Part shown: one piece after another, positions 25,684 to 34,499 of the stretch | Layout: each line of letters starts with the position of its first letter | Numbering within the stretch: the first letter of the stretch is position 1 | From: Vibrio marinisediminis | GTDB lineage: Bacteria > Pseudomonadota > Gammaproteobacteria > Enterobacterales > Vibrionaceae | Reading direction: 5' to 3' | Length of the DNA: 49,304 nt | Assembly (NCBI RefSeq): GCF_014050145.1 | Contig: NZ_JACFYF010000021.1 | Coordinates: 1-49,304, forward strand | Translations under genes and position numbers: made by a program | Notes under the pieces: generated by a model | The model's database searches: none | What the model was told of the DNA's origin: nothing | Seen by the model: only the letters and a program-made list of their open reading frames with translations

Positions 25684-26307
25684 ATGTGGAGCTGGCTTGC
25701 CGTTGCGCTATCGGGGTTTATTACAACCTCTGCTTGTGAAAATAACCAACCTAAACAAGCGATGTTTTTTTCCTGTTTTTCACTACTGTTACTTCTTGTC
25801 ATGCTTTGGGGGAAAGAGAGCGTCGTTGGGCAACTCGAATGGTGGGTATCACTCGGACTCATCATTTCGATGTTTGCAGATAGCCTCTACATTACCAAAC
25901 GCTTTAAACGTTTCTGTTTCGCCAGTTTTATTGCCGTCCAGTTGTGCTATAGCACCGCTTTTTGGTTACAACTTTCCGGAGAAGTTGTCTGGTGGCTAGC
26001 CGCGATGTTATTAGCCATGGGGATCGTCGCTTTCTTCTTACTACTTCCTAAAATTGATCGTCTTATCTTTCCTGTTGTCATTATGGGTATGGTATTGCTG
26101 CAACTTAATTGGATTACTGGTGAGTTGTGGCTGATAAAGCAAAGTCATCAGGCACTGCTGGCATTTATTGGTAGTTTGTCATTAACGACATCTGCGGTTC
26201 TGCTGGCGATACATGATTTTCGCCACTCAATTAAGCTTGGGCGCTACATCGTTTCAGGTAGCTACTTGTTGGCTCATTCATTGATAACCGCCTCCTTCAT
26301 TATCTAA
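25684..26307 (+). CDS. yhhN: YhhN/TMEM86 family membrane protein
   Basis: A 207-residue integral membrane protein with about seven to eight segments and family motifs such as GLIISMFADSLY and the C-terminal RYIVSGSYLLAHSLI. Human TMEM86B of this family is a lysoplasmalogenase that cleaves vinyl-ether lysolipids. The bacterial role is unproven. The start follows GAGGT with six-base spacing. A shifted reading frame from 25589 is a shadow. In E. coli yhhN also neighbours yhhM and rsmD. Confidence 0.88.
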   Translation: MWSWLAVALSGFITTSACENNQPKQAMFFSCFSLLLLLVMLWGKESVVGQLEWWVSLGLIISMFADSLYITKRFKRFCFASFIAVQLCYSTAFWLQLSGEVVWWLAAMLLAMGIVAFFLLLPKIDRLIFPVVIMGMVLLQLNWITGELWLIKQSHQALLAFIGSLSLTTSAVLLAIHDFRHSIKLGRYIVSGSYLLAHSLITASFII

Positions 26308-26376
26308 TATCAAAGACGGCTTTAGTGTGATTCGTCTATTCTTGGCGCCGTTATATATCTACAGGAGCCATCTATT

Positions 26377-26610
26377 ATGAGTGAAATCCACGCCCACAAA
26401 GTGCTTAACTTATTGCGTGACAAACCAATGACTGAGCAAGAGTTACGCCAAGCTGTTTGTGTTGAGTTTGGCGAGCAAGCACAGTTTCGTACCTGCAAAT
26501 TATCGGGTTTTGATTTTGAAAAGCTGTTTGCGTTTTTCATCGACAGACAAAAAATCACTCAACAGGGCGAGTGTTGGACGATCAACCAAGAGCAGGTTTG
26601 TGGTCACTAA
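26377..26610 (+). CDS. YecH-family small metal-binding protein
   Basis: A 77-residue protein related to E. coli YecH. Conserved ligands are visible as IHAH near the start, FRTC in the middle and VCGH at the end, suggesting a metal site, probably zinc or iron. The segment FGEQAQFRTC is the family core. The function is unknown. It starts after AGGAGCC and stands alone between yhhN and yhgN. Confidence 0.82.
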   Translation: MSEIHAHKVLNLLRDKPMTEQELRQAVCVEFGEQAQFRTCKLSGFDFEKLFAFFIDRQKITQQGECWTINQEQVCGH

Positions 26611-26712
26611 TCGTGGTATGAGCTTTCGTGTCAGGCATTGCGTGTAGCACGCAAAATGGGCATTTACTCTAAGATCGGTATATACTTCGCCGCAAAGTCT
26701 TGGAGGTAATTG

Positions 26713-27300
26713 ATGGATATTCTTTCTGCGGCGACGTTACTGTTTCTAATTATGGATCCATTGGGCAATTTACCAATTGTTCTCTCGATTCTAAAACACT
26801 TAGAGCCAAAGAGACGTCGTATCGTATTGATTCGGGAGCTGCTTTTTGCGCTAGCAATTTTATTGCTGTTCCTTTTTGCAGGTAAAGGCATTATGGCTTT
26901 CTTGCACGTTCAGCCGGAAACATTGAGTATTTCGGGTGGTATCATCCTGTTCATCATCGCGATAAAAATGATCTTCCCTTCTGCGGGGAGTGTGACAGGG
27001 TTAGCGGCGGGAGAAGAGCCGTTTATCGTGCCAATGGCGATTCCAATGTTGGCAGGTCCATCCGTGATTGCCACAATACTGCTGTTATCTACTCAACATC
27101 CTAATAAGTTATTAGAACTTTCAGGCGCAGTCGTTCTTGCTTGGTCTGCGACATTTGTTATTTTGATGTTCTCTGGCGTATTGCACCGACTATTGGGTGA
27201 GAGAGGCTTGAAAGCCGTTGAACGATTGATGGGACTACTGCTTGTGATGATTTCTACGCAAATGTTCCTTGATGGTATGAAAAGCTATATGAACGTATAG
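26713..27300 (+). CDS. yhgN: MarC/YhgN family membrane protein
   Basis: A 195-residue integral membrane protein with six predicted segments. The opening LIMDPLGNLPI and the central FIVPMAIPMLAGPSVIATILL are family signatures. E. coli YhgN and MarC are members whose transport role is unproven; the old link of MarC to antibiotic resistance was not upheld. The ATG at 26713 has GGAGG six bases upstream. The TTG one codon earlier is not needed. Confidence 0.9.
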   Translation: MDILSAATLLFLIMDPLGNLPIVLSILKHLEPKRRRIVLIRELLFALAILLLFLFAGKGIMAFLHVQPETLSISGGIILFIIAIKMIFPSAGSVTGLAAGEEPFIVPMAIPMLAGPSVIATILLLSTQHPNKLLELSGAVVLAWSATFVILMFSGVLHRLLGERGLKAVERLMGLLLVMISTQMFLDGMKSYMNV

Positions 27301-27307
27301 AAACGAA

Positions 27308-27335
27308 AACGCCGCTTCAATGAGCGGCGTTTTTT
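27308..27335 (+). terminator. Terminator after yhgN
   Basis: AACGCCGCT and AGCGGCGTT pair around a short loop (TCAATG) and are followed by T residues. The complement also has a fair T-run, so it may serve the convergent yhhL as well. Confidence 0.85.
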
Positions 27336-27357
27336 ATGTCGTAAAGCTGAGGTCAAT

Positions 27358-27624
27358 TTACATCATATGCTTGCGGCGAATGTCGAGTAGGGCAAAAATA
27401 CCAAAGATCAATATCGACCATTTCTCCCAACTGCTCATTTCAATCTTGTCACCGAACGCACCGATGAAGATCAACATCTGCAAGCCATGCATACAAAACA
27501 AAAATGCAGTCATAATGTAGAGTGCGATAGCTGCCGTGCCTGGAAATGGCATAAAAATATTGAGAATTAAAATAAACCACACAAAGCCAATGGCGGCTTT
27601 TGCTAACATAATCAGTGCTTTCAT
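27358..27624 (-). CDS. yhhL: DUF1145 family membrane protein (YhhL-like)
   Basis: An 88-residue membrane protein with about three hydrophobic segments. The core IGFVWFILILNIFMPFPG and MHGLQMLIFIGAF matches DUF1145, the family of E. coli YhhL. The function is unknown. Two adjacent ATGs (27627 and 27624) lie after AAAGGA; I use the second because of spacing. It lies 10 bases after rsmD on the same strand, as in E. coli, so the two form an operon. Confidence 0.85.
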   Translation of the reverse strand: MKALIMLAKAAIGFVWFILILNIFMPFPGTAAIALYIMTAFLFCMHGLQMLIFIGAFGDKIEMSSWEKWSILIFGIFALLDIRRKHMM

Positions 27625-27634
27625 CATTTGTCCT

Positions 27635-28234
27635 TTATGCTGATTGTCGATGGTAGAGTCGGAAGCTAACTTGGCCCGCGTTCTTTTCACGGTACAAATG
27701 CCAATGTTCCGGAAGACCTTCAATGGTCAGCTCTTTTTCCGTTTCAATATAAATCATGGCATCTTCCGCTAACCAGCCATTTTGCTCAAGTAGAGCGACC
27801 GTTTCGTTTAATAGCCCTTTACGAAATGGCGGGTCAATAAATACCACGTGTTGTGGTGTACCGGGCTGGCTTAAGAAAGCGAGCGCATCGGTATTCTTTG
27901 CGGTGATATTTGATGCTTTTAGTGATGTAATATTTTGTTCAAGTTGCTTAAATGCCGCAGGATTGAGTTCAATCAGTGTGACCATTTCCGCTTGACGCGA
28001 AGCGGCTTCAAAACCTAACCCGCCAGAACCTGCAAACAAGTCGAGGCATTTAGCTTGGGGTACATCTTGTGCTAACCAGTTAAATACAGTTTCTTTGACG
28101 CGATCGGTGGTTGGACGAAGTCCCTCGGCATCGTGAACGGGCAATTTTCGTCCACGCCATAAGCCACTAATAATGCGTATAAAGCCGGTTGAAGGTTTAT
28201 TTTGTGATGTGTTTTGCTGGCGACGTCTTACCAT
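27635..28234 (-). CDS. rsmD: 16S rRNA (guanine966-N2)-methyltransferase RsmD
   Basis: A 199-residue SAM-dependent methyltransferase that modifies G966 of 16S rRNA during 30S assembly. IISGLWRGRKLPV opens the domain, LDLFAGSGGLGFEAASR binds SAM, and VFIDPPFRKG is the catalytic (D/N)PPF motif. Length is normal. It is divergent from ftsY, as in E. coli. Confidence 0.96.
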   Translation of the reverse strand: MVRRRQQNTSQNKPSTGFIRIISGLWRGRKLPVHDAEGLRPTTDRVKETVFNWLAQDVPQAKCLDLFAGSGGLGFEAASRQAEMVTLIELNPAAFKQLEQNITSLKASNITAKNTDALAFLSQPGTPQHVVFIDPPFRKGLLNETVALLEQNGWLAEDAMIYIETEKELTIEGLPEHWHLYREKNAGQVSFRLYHRQSA

Positions 28235-28444
28235 AGATTTTTTGACCGCTAATAAAGTGATACTATACCCAGTCGCTCAGCGTTTACGCCCTGAGTACAG
28301 CCAAATTTCATTGATGACAAAGTGTAACCTTAAAACGCCTTAAAGGTGGTAATTTTTCACTCTGTTGTCATCTTCTTTTTTCATTTCGTCAAAATGGAAT
28401 GAGAAAGAATGAGAGTTAATTTAGACAATCTAGGATATCCCCAG

Positions 28445-29638
28445 ATGACGGAAAAAAAGAAGCGCGGATTGCTCTCTTGGCTTGGTTTCGGTGATGAAGA
28501 CCAAGCGAAGCAGCCAGTAGAAGAACAGCAGGTAGAACAATCTCAACCTGAAGTGGTAGAAGAGCAAGAAACCGTTGCCGAACCAGAGCCAATCAAACAG
28601 GCTCTAGAAGCAGAAGCAGAAGCAGAAGCAGAAGCAGAAGCAGAAGCAGAAGCAGAAGCAGAAGCAGAAGCAGAAGTGCCTGTAGAAGCTCGAGTTCAAG
28701 AGCAAGAAAAACCAACCGAGAGCTTTTTCGCTCGGTTAAAGCGTAGCCTAGCGCGAACCAAAGCTAACATCGGTGCGGGTTTCTTTGGTCTATTCAAAGG
28801 AAAGCAAATTGATGATGAGTTATTTGAGGAGCTAGAAGAGCAGTTGTTGATGGCTGATGTCGGCATGGATACAACGCTAAAGATCATCGAAAACTTAACT
28901 GACAAAGCGTCTCGCCAAGAGCTAAAAGACGGTGAGGCTCTATACGGCTTACTGAAAGATGAAATGGCGGAAATTCTATCGAGTGTCGAGCAGCCGCTTG
29001 AAATCGATAGTGCTAAAACACCTTACGTTATTTTAATGGTGGGCGTGAATGGTGTCGGTAAAACGACAACGATAGGTAAACTGGCGAAGCAGTTCCAATC
29101 ACAAGGTAAAAAAGTGATGCTGGCTGCGGGTGATACCTTCCGTGCAGCGGCAGTTGAACAGCTACAAGTATGGGGTGAGCGCAATGATGTTCCTGTTATT
29201 GCTCAACATACTGGCGCTGACAGTGCTTCAGTAATCTATGATGCGATAGAAGCGGCGAAAGCCCGTGGCTTTGATGTCGTTATTGCTGATACCGCGGGTC
29301 GTTTGCAAAACAAAGCTAACTTAATGGAAGAGCTGCGTAAGATTGTGCGTGTGATGAAGAAGATTGATGATTCAGCACCGCATGAAGTCATGCTGACGCT
29401 TGATGCTGGCACGGGTCAAAACGCAATTAGCCAAGCAAAATTATTTAGCGATGTTGCCCCAGTCACCGGCATTACATTAACTAAACTTGATGGTACCGCG
29501 AAGGGCGGTGTTATCTTTGCATTGGCTGATCAATTCCAAATCCCAATTCGTTTTATTGGCGTGGGTGAAGGTATTGATGATTTGCGTCCGTTCGAAACTC
29601 AAGAGTTTATTGACGCACTATTTAGCCGAGAAGATTGA
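28445..29638 (+). CDS. ftsY: Signal recognition particle receptor FtsY
   Basis: A 397-residue SRP receptor GTPase that delivers ribosome-nascent chains to SecYEG. The start MTEKKKRGLLSWLGFG matches the lipid-binding N terminus of E. coli FtsY; an ATG at 28409 is also in frame. The acidic A region (about 20-90) contains an (EA) repeat. The NG domain follows with G1 GVNGVGKTTT, DTFRAAAVEQL, G3 DTAGR and TKLDGTAKGG. It leads the ftsY-ftsE-ftsX operon. Confidence 0.97.
   Translation: MTEKKKRGLLSWLGFGDEDQAKQPVEEQQVEQSQPEVVEEQETVAEPEPIKQALEAEAEAEAEAEAEAEAEAEAEAEVPVEARVQEQEKPTESFFARLKRSLARTKANIGAGFFGLFKGKQIDDELFEELEEQLLMADVGMDTTLKIIENLTDKASRQELKDGEALYGLLKDEMAEILSSVEQPLEIDSAKTPYVILMVGVNGVGKTTTIGKLAKQFQSQGKKVMLAAGDTFRAAAVEQLQVWGERNDVPVIAQHTGADSASVIYDAIEAAKARGFDVVIADTAGRLQNKANLMEELRKIVRVMKKIDDSAPHEVMLTLDAGTGQNAISQAKLFSDVAPVTGITLTKLDGTAKGGVIFALADQFQIPIRFIGVGEGIDDLRPFETQEFIDALFSRED
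28607..28672 (+). repeat. Hexanucleotide tandem repeat GAAGCA x11 in ftsY
   Basis: Eleven uninterrupted copies of GAAGCA encode an (EA)11 tract in the acidic A region of FtsY. The unit length of six keeps the frame, so copy number could change by slippage without breaking the protein. Confidence 0.95.
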
Positions 29639-29665
29639 TCGGTTTGTGAGTAAGAGGAACAACGG

Positions 29666-30340
29666 GTGATTAAGTTTCAGCAAGTAAGCAAAGCTTACCG
29701 TGGTGGTCGACAAGCTCTGCAAAAGGTCGATTTTCATCTTCGCCGTGGCGAAATGGCGTTTCTAGGTGGTCACTCCGGTGCCGGTAAGAGTACCCTGCTT
29801 AAATTGATATGTGCGATAGAGCGTCCAACCGACGGTAAAATTAGTTTCAATAGCCACGATATCACCCGGATCCCCAATAAAGACATCCCTCTGTTGCGTC
29901 GCAACATAGGGATTGTGTTCCAAGATCATCGTTTATTGATGGATCGTTCTGTCTATGACAATGTCGCCTTACCGATGCGCATCGAATCCATCTCTGAAAA
30001 TGAAATCAAACGCCGTGTTTCTGCGGCGTTAGATAAAACGGGTTTATTAGACAAGGCACGTTGCTTGCCTAGCCAGCTTTCTGGTGGTGAACAGCAACGA
30101 GTCGGCATTGCCCGTGCTGTCGTGAATCGTCCAACCTTATTACTTGCCGATGAGCCAACGGGTAACTTAGACCAAGAGCTATCTAGCCGAGTACTTAAAT
30201 TGCTTGAAGAGTTCAATCGTGCAGGGGTTACTATTTTACTCGCTACTCACGACATCAATTTAGTTAACTCACGTCCGCAATATCGTCACTTGGAGTTGAA
30301 CCAAGGTTTTTTGAGTGAGGTAGAAAACTATGGCCGCTAA
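29666..30340 (+). CDS. ftsE: Cell-division ATPase FtsE
   Basis: A 224-residue ABC ATPase that with FtsX activates septal peptidoglycan hydrolases through EnvC. Walker A is [10 protein letters not shown], the signature is [13 protein letters not shown], Walker B is [12 protein letters not shown] and the switch histidine is in [10 protein letters not shown]. The start is GTG after AGAGGA, 27 bases past ftsY. Its end overlaps ftsX by 11 bases. Confidence 0.97.
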   Translation: MIKFQQVSKAYRGGRQALQKVDFHLRRGEMAFLGGHSGAGKSTLLKLICAIERPTDGKISFNSHDITRIPNKDIPLLRRNIGIVFQDHRLLMDRSVYDNVALPMRIESISENEIKRRVSAALDKTGLLDKARCLPSQLSGGEQQRVGIARAVVNRPTLLLADEPTGNLDQELSSRVLKLLEEFNRAGVTILLATHDINLVNSRPQYRHLELNQGFLSEVENYGR

Positions 30341-31292
30341 TATCCGTAACAAGAAAGCGGCGAAAAAGAGCGATCGTATTAAGCGCGATAGCTATTTTTC
30401 AGTTCATTATAAGCAGGCAAAAACCTCTTTTATTAATTTGTGGTCGCGCCCATTGGGCAATGTATTAACGTTAGCGGTGATCTCTATGGCGCTGACGTTG
30501 CCCGCGACTCTTTATCTTCTCGGTAAAAATGTAGCGGTTGCTACCACCAGTGTTGCCGGTCCATCACACGTGAGTGCTTATATTAAAGAGCAAACACCAG
30601 AACCTCGTATCATGGTGTTAAAAGATGAACTGGAAAGCCTGCCAGAAGTTAACGCAGTTGAGTACATCTCACCGCAGCAAGGTTTGGCAGATCTGAGCCA
30701 ATATTCTGGTTTTGACCAAGCTATCTCACTGCTAGAAGATTATTCATTACCTGGTGTTCTTGTTATCTCTCCAGCGAGTGATGACAAACAAGCGGTCAAA
30801 GCATTAGCTGAACGTGTACGCGTAGAAGATGAAATTAGCGATGTTCGCATGGATGAAGATTGGCTAAGCCGTCTAGATGCGATCAAGAGTTTGGTGGCAG
30901 GGATCGTCGTGACACTATCCGTGTTGATGCTAGGGTCGGTATTTCTTATTGTCGGCAATACATTGCGTTTTAATGTACAGGCCAACAAGCACGAAATTCA
31001 AACCATGAAGCTCATTGGTGCAACCGACGGCTTTATTTTGCGTCCATATCTTTATTCAGGGATGTGGTTTGGTCTGTTAGGTTCATTAAGCGCTTGGATT
31101 CTTACAGCGGTAATCACAATTTTACTTAATAGCAGTGTGGAACAATTGGCGCTTCTGTATGATAGCCGCTTCCGATTAATCGGCTTAAGTTGGGATGAAA
31201 CCTTGCTGTTGCTGATGTTGGGCACATTCCTAGGGTGTTTGGCGGCAAAAGTGTCTGCTCAGCGCCACCTCAATGAGATAGAACCAGTATAA
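30330..31292 (+). CDS. ftsX: Cell-division membrane protein FtsX
   Basis: A 320-residue FtsX with four membrane segments (about residues 40-62, 190-212, 245-270 and 288-308) and a large periplasmic loop between the first two, which contacts EnvC. It is the membrane partner of FtsE at the divisome. The N-terminal ~30 residues are basic and cytoplasmic. Its ATG lies inside the end of ftsE. Confidence 0.96.
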   Translation: MAANIRNKKAAKKSDRIKRDSYFSVHYKQAKTSFINLWSRPLGNVLTLAVISMALTLPATLYLLGKNVAVATTSVAGPSHVSAYIKEQTPEPRIMVLKDELESLPEVNAVEYISPQQGLADLSQYSGFDQAISLLEDYSLPGVLVISPASDDKQAVKALAERVRVEDEISDVRMDEDWLSRLDAIKSLVAGIVVTLSVLMLGSVFLIVGNTLRFNVQANKHEIQTMKLIGATDGFILRPYLYSGMWFGLLGSLSAWILTAVITILLNSSVEQLALLYDSRFRLIGLSWDETLLLLMLGTFLGCLAAKVSAQRHLNEIEPV

Positions 31293-31328
31293 AAAAGTGA
31301 TTAAATATTTATCACAACTTTACTTGCA

Positions 31329-31357
31329 AAAAGTATACGCTACCGTATACTTTTCTA
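31329..31357 (+). terminator. Terminator after ftsX
   Basis: AAAAGTATACG (31329-31339) pairs perfectly with CGTATACTTTT (31344-31354) across CTAC. The tail is short on T, so some read-through into rpoH is possible. Confidence 0.75.
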
Positions 31358-31476
31358 CTTGTTGAAACATTTTGTTTGAACAAAGTTAGTGTCACTTGCT
31401 TGAATCCTGTTCATTTTGGGTTCAGTATTGATGGGCTAAAACTTACAATCCAGATCAGAGTTTGATGAGGACTTGA

Positions 31477-32334
31477 ATGACTAACAAAGCGTATCCGATA
31501 GCAGCTGTTTCACAAGACAGTTTAGATAGCTACATCCGTTCAGTGAATGGCTATCCAATGCTGACAGCTGATGAAGAGCGTGAACTTGCAGAGCGTTTAC
31601 ATTACGACGGTGAAATTGATGCAGCGAAAGGGTTGATCCTTTCACATCTGCGTTTTGTCGTGCACGTTGCTCGCGGTTACTCAGGTTATGGTTTGCCAAT
31701 GGCTGACCTAATTCAAGAAGGTAATATTGGTTTGATGAAAGCGGTAAAACGCTTTAACCCTGAAGTGGGCGTTAGACTTGTCTCATTTGCTGTTCATTGG
31801 ATCAAAGCTGAAATCCATGAATACGTACTACGCAACTGGCGTATTGTGAAAGTGGCGACCACCAAAGCACAGCGTAAATTGTTCTTTAATCTGCGTAAGT
31901 CTAAAAAGCGTTTGGGTTGGTTCAATAATAATGAAGTTGAGACTGTTGCGCGTGAATTGGGTGTTGAACCCTCTGAAGTTCGTGAAATGGAATCTCGTTT
32001 AGCTGCGCAAGATGCGACGTTTGAATTCACCGCCGATGATGATGACAATGGCACATCGATCGTTGCGCCAATGCTTTACCTAGAAGACAACTCGTCAGAT
32101 GTGGCAGAAAATGTTGAAGCGGCGAACTGGGAAGCGCACACCAATAATCGTTTAAGCCTCGCATTAGCGACTCTTGATGAACGTAGCCAGCACATCGTTC
32201 GTTCTCGCTGGCTGGTGGACAGCAAAGCAACGTTGCAAGAGCTTGCTGAGAATTACGGTGTTTCTGCTGAACGCATTCGTCAACTTGAAAAGAATGCGAT
32301 GAAGAAGCTCAAAATGGCTGTCGGCGAAATGTAA
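31477..32334 (+). CDS. rpoH: Heat-shock sigma factor RpoH (sigma 32)
   Basis: A 285-residue sigma 32 that directs RNA polymerase to heat-shock promoters. Region 2 is visible as [16 protein letters not shown] and [20 protein letters not shown], and the RpoH box is [17 protein letters not shown]. Region 4 ends in [29 protein letters not shown]. Its start follows TGAGGA by six bases. In E. coli the start region of this mRNA folds into a thermosensor; I have not folded this one. The position after ftsYEX is conserved. Confidence 0.98.
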   Translation: MTNKAYPIAAVSQDSLDSYIRSVNGYPMLTADEERELAERLHYDGEIDAAKGLILSHLRFVVHVARGYSGYGLPMADLIQEGNIGLMKAVKRFNPEVGVRLVSFAVHWIKAEIHEYVLRNWRIVKVATTKAQRKLFFNLRKSKKRLGWFNNNEVETVARELGVEPSEVREMESRLAAQDATFEFTADDDDNGTSIVAPMLYLEDNSSDVAENVEAANWEAHTNNRLSLALATLDERSQHIVRSRWLVDSKATLQELAENYGVSAERIRQLEKNAMKKLKMAVGEM

Positions 32335-32354
32335 ATTTACTCGCTAAGAATTCA

Positions 32355-32390
32355 AAAAAAACCGAGATCAAATGATCTCGGTTTTTTTAT
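32355..32390 (+). terminator. Terminator after rpoH
   Basis: A near-perfect dyad around CCGAGATCA / TGATCTCGG is flanked by A and T runs. It ends rpoH 18 bases after its stop and has T-runs on both strands. Confidence 0.92.
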
Positions 32391-32727
32391 GCCTGATCGC
32401 TTTTGCTGATCTCTTTAGTGCTTTTAGCCTGTGGGTAACTCTGTGGTAAATTTCTTGGTTACATGTCAGAAAGCGGGGTGAATAAAGGCTTAAACGAGAC
32501 TTTTCGATTGGGGATATAGTTCTAATTACTCACAAAAAAACAAGGATCATTACTACATCTAGTGGATCGAAATTGAATTAGACACTTTATCAACGTAATC
32601 CACAGCTTTATCCACAAACGGTGAAGAAGTGATCGTAAGTGGATAACCTTATTGTGACTGTGTACTTGTTGAGCACTGGATAGGTTACAATACTGTCAAC
32701 AATAAGAAACTCAAAAAGAGAAAGTAA
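32391..32727. promoter_or_regulatory. rpoH-glpE intergenic region with DnaA-box-like sites
   Basis: No ORF or RNA gene is recognised in these 337 bases. Sites resembling the DnaA box TTATNCACA occur at 32608-32616 (TTATCCACA, exact), 32596-32604 (TAATCCACA), 32638-32646 (complement TTATCCACT) and 32430-32438 (complement TTACCCACA). The glpE promoter must lie near the right end. SD-like AAAGAGAAAG precedes glpE. Confidence 0.55.
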
Positions 32728-33048
32728 ATGGACCAGTTCCTACATATTGATGTACAAGCCGCTCACGCTTTAATGCAAACCGCACAAGCGCCTATGCTTG
32801 ATATTCGAGACCCTCAATCCTTCGCCCTTTCACATGCGGTAGAAGCATTCCATTTGACCAACGATACGATTATTCAATTCATGCAAGAAGCGGACTTTGA
32901 ACAACCAATATTGGTGATGTGTTATCACGGCGTGAGTAGCCAAGGCGCAGCGCAGTATTTGGTTAACCAAGGCTTTGAGCAGGTGTATAGTGTGGATGGT
33001 GGTTTCGAAGCTTGGCAGCGTGCAAGCTTACCCGTTGAATCAAACTAG
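32728..33048 (+). CDS. glpE: Thiosulfate sulfurtransferase GlpE
   Basis: A 106-residue single-domain rhodanese that moves sulfane sulfur from thiosulfate to cyanide or thioredoxin in vitro. The active loop is CYHGVSSQG with Cys65, followed by a C-terminal VDGGFEAWQ typical of rhodaneses. Length equals E. coli GlpE. It is in an operon with glpG, eight bases downstream; glpR, the third gene of the E. coli cluster, is absent here. Confidence 0.95.
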   Translation: MDQFLHIDVQAAHALMQTAQAPMLDIRDPQSFALSHAVEAFHLTNDTIIQFMQEADFEQPILVMCYHGVSSQGAAQYLVNQGFEQVYSVDGGFEAWQRASLPVESN

Positions 33049-33056
33049 GTAGAATT

Positions 33057-33878
33057 ATGATCAAACTGATTACCTTAAATCAGCCGAGAATGGCTCAGGC
33101 TTTTATTGACTATATGGCATCACGCCAAGTGGAAATAAAAATGATGCCCGAAGGTGGTGGTCAGTTTGGACTTTGGCTGATGGAAGCAGAGCACCAAGTT
33201 GAGACGGAAGCTGAACTGAAAATGTTCCTTGCTAAGCCGAATGATGCGAAGTACCAAGCGGCTTCTTGGGATATGGTGGAAACGCGACAAAATAACTTCA
33301 GCTATCACTCGCCAAGTATGATGTCGATGCTCAAGGCGAAAGCCGGACCATTTAGTTTATTGATCATGGCAACCTGTGTGATCATTTTTGCATTGCAGCA
33401 ATTTGGCGCGGGGCAACCTGTTTTTGATGCATTGCATTTTCCGGCATTCAGCGGTCAAGAATGGCAGGTTTGGCGCTGGTTTAGCCATGCGCTTTTGCAT
33501 TTTTCTATTATGCACATAGCATTCAACTTACTCTGGTGGTGGCAGCTTGGTGGCGATATTGAGCTTCGCCTCGGTAGTGGTAAGTTAGCGCAGATTTTTG
33601 CTTTGTCTGCCGCGGTTTCTGGCTTTGGGCAATATTGGGTAGAAGGGGCTAATTTCGGCGGTTTGTCTGGTGTGGTGTATGCCTTAGTTGGATACATTTG
33701 GATGCTTGGGTATCGAGCACCTAGTAAAGGTTTAAGTATGCCAAAACCTATCCTTGGCTTTATGTTGGTGTGGTTGGTATTAGGCTTTGTTCAACCGTTT
33801 ATGGCTATTGCCAATACTGCTCACTTAGCCGGTTTACTTTCCGGTGTGGCGATAGGGTTGTGGGACTCACGAAAATAA
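33057..33878 (+). CDS. glpG: Rhomboid protease GlpG
   Basis: A 273-residue intramembrane serine protease. A cytoplasmic N-terminal domain (1-~90) is followed by six membrane segments. The catalytic dyad is Ser204 in GGLSGVVYA and His256 in NTAHLAGLL, and HxxxN in MHIAFN lines the oxyanion hole. It cuts membrane proteins near their periplasmic side; physiological substrates are few. It follows glpE and ends at a terminator. Confidence 0.97.
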   Translation: MIKLITLNQPRMAQAFIDYMASRQVEIKMMPEGGGQFGLWLMEAEHQVETEAELKMFLAKPNDAKYQAASWDMVETRQNNFSYHSPSMMSMLKAKAGPFSLLIMATCVIIFALQQFGAGQPVFDALHFPAFSGQEWQVWRWFSHALLHFSIMHIAFNLLWWWQLGGDIELRLGSGKLAQIFALSAAVSGFGQYWVEGANFGGLSGVVYALVGYIWMLGYRAPSKGLSMPKPILGFMLVWLVLGFVQPFMAIANTAHLAGLLSGVAIGLWDSRK

Positions 33879-33906
33879 AAAAAGCGGCATACGCCGCTTT
33901 TTTTGT
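33877..33906. terminator. Bidirectional terminator after glpG
   Basis: Seven A residues plus GCGGC (33877-33888) pair with GCCGC plus seven T residues (33893-33904). It serves glpG and the convergent FliL-like gene. Confidence 0.92.
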
Positions 33907-33926
33907 CTCTATTGATTCTCTAACGT

Positions 33927-34337
33927 CTATTGATATAGATACTTAGTAAATAAGAGATCGGCGATAACGGTCTTACCCGTTTCGGGTAACAAGATAGCAT
34001 TAAGACCTTCAACTAAGCTTTTACGTAAGTCTTCGCGTCCCGCTAGCGATTTAATGGTTTCTTCGGTTTGCTTACCCAACATCTCGATGACCGCATCGCG
34101 GATCAAAGGTTGATGTTTCTCAATCAATGGCAAGTCAGTTTGGTTCGCTACCATAATATCAATTCGAACTTGAACATAACCAAGCTTATTGCCTTTGGTA
34201 TAGAAGTTAGTCGTTAAATCTGGCTCAAGAGTGAAATAGGCGAGTTGGGGTGTGCTTGCATCGTCACTAGCTAAGGTTGGCATAGCGATAATCAGAGCTA
34301 AAGATGCAAATATTTGGGCTAGGTAACGTTTAAACAT
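33927..34337 (-). CDS. FliL-like periplasmic protein
   Basis: A 136-residue protein of the FliL family. An N-terminal signal segment ends near TLASDD (about residue 24). The body has the FliL core, YVQVRIDIMVANQTDLPLIE, HQPLIRDAVIEMLGKQTEE and LLPETGKTVIADLLFTKYLYQ. FliL proper is a membrane-bound stator partner in flagella. This copy is away from any flagellar gene, next to ubiC, and its hydrophobic segment may be cleaved, so a separate role is likely. A homologue occurs at this place in other vibrios. Confidence 0.82.
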   Translation of the reverse strand: MFKRYLAQIFASLALIIAMPTLASDDASTPQLAYFTLEPDLTTNFYTKGNKLGYVQVRIDIMVANQTDLPLIEKHQPLIRDAVIEMLGKQTEETIKSLAGREDLRKSLVEGLNAILLPETGKTVIADLLFTKYLYQ

Positions 34338-34499
34338 ATTTCTAACTTTTCTTTCTTCTGATCACGATACTCGAATCGCTGGAGTCTTGTTACAATAGAG
34401 CATCTATTTGTAAGGAATAATGGTCAATCGCTCTTGTGGCGGTTAACCAACGAATTGTAGCTTTATTGTACGCGATAGAGCGACTGATTGAATACTAGT

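Noticed and set aside
25589-25999. TTG-initiated 136-codon plus-strand ORF overlapping the start of yhhN
   Set aside because: It reads yhhN in another frame, has no family-like sequence and no SD; yhhN has a clear SD and membrane pattern.
28607-28672. CRISPR-like or other spacer array
   Set aside because: The repeat is a simple uninterrupted hexamer in a coding frame with no spacers. No CRISPR array or cas gene is seen anywhere in the window.
32430-32646. Replication origin
   Set aside because: DnaA-like boxes alone are not enough. There is no dnaA, dnaN, mnmG or rctB and no clear unwinding element next to them.
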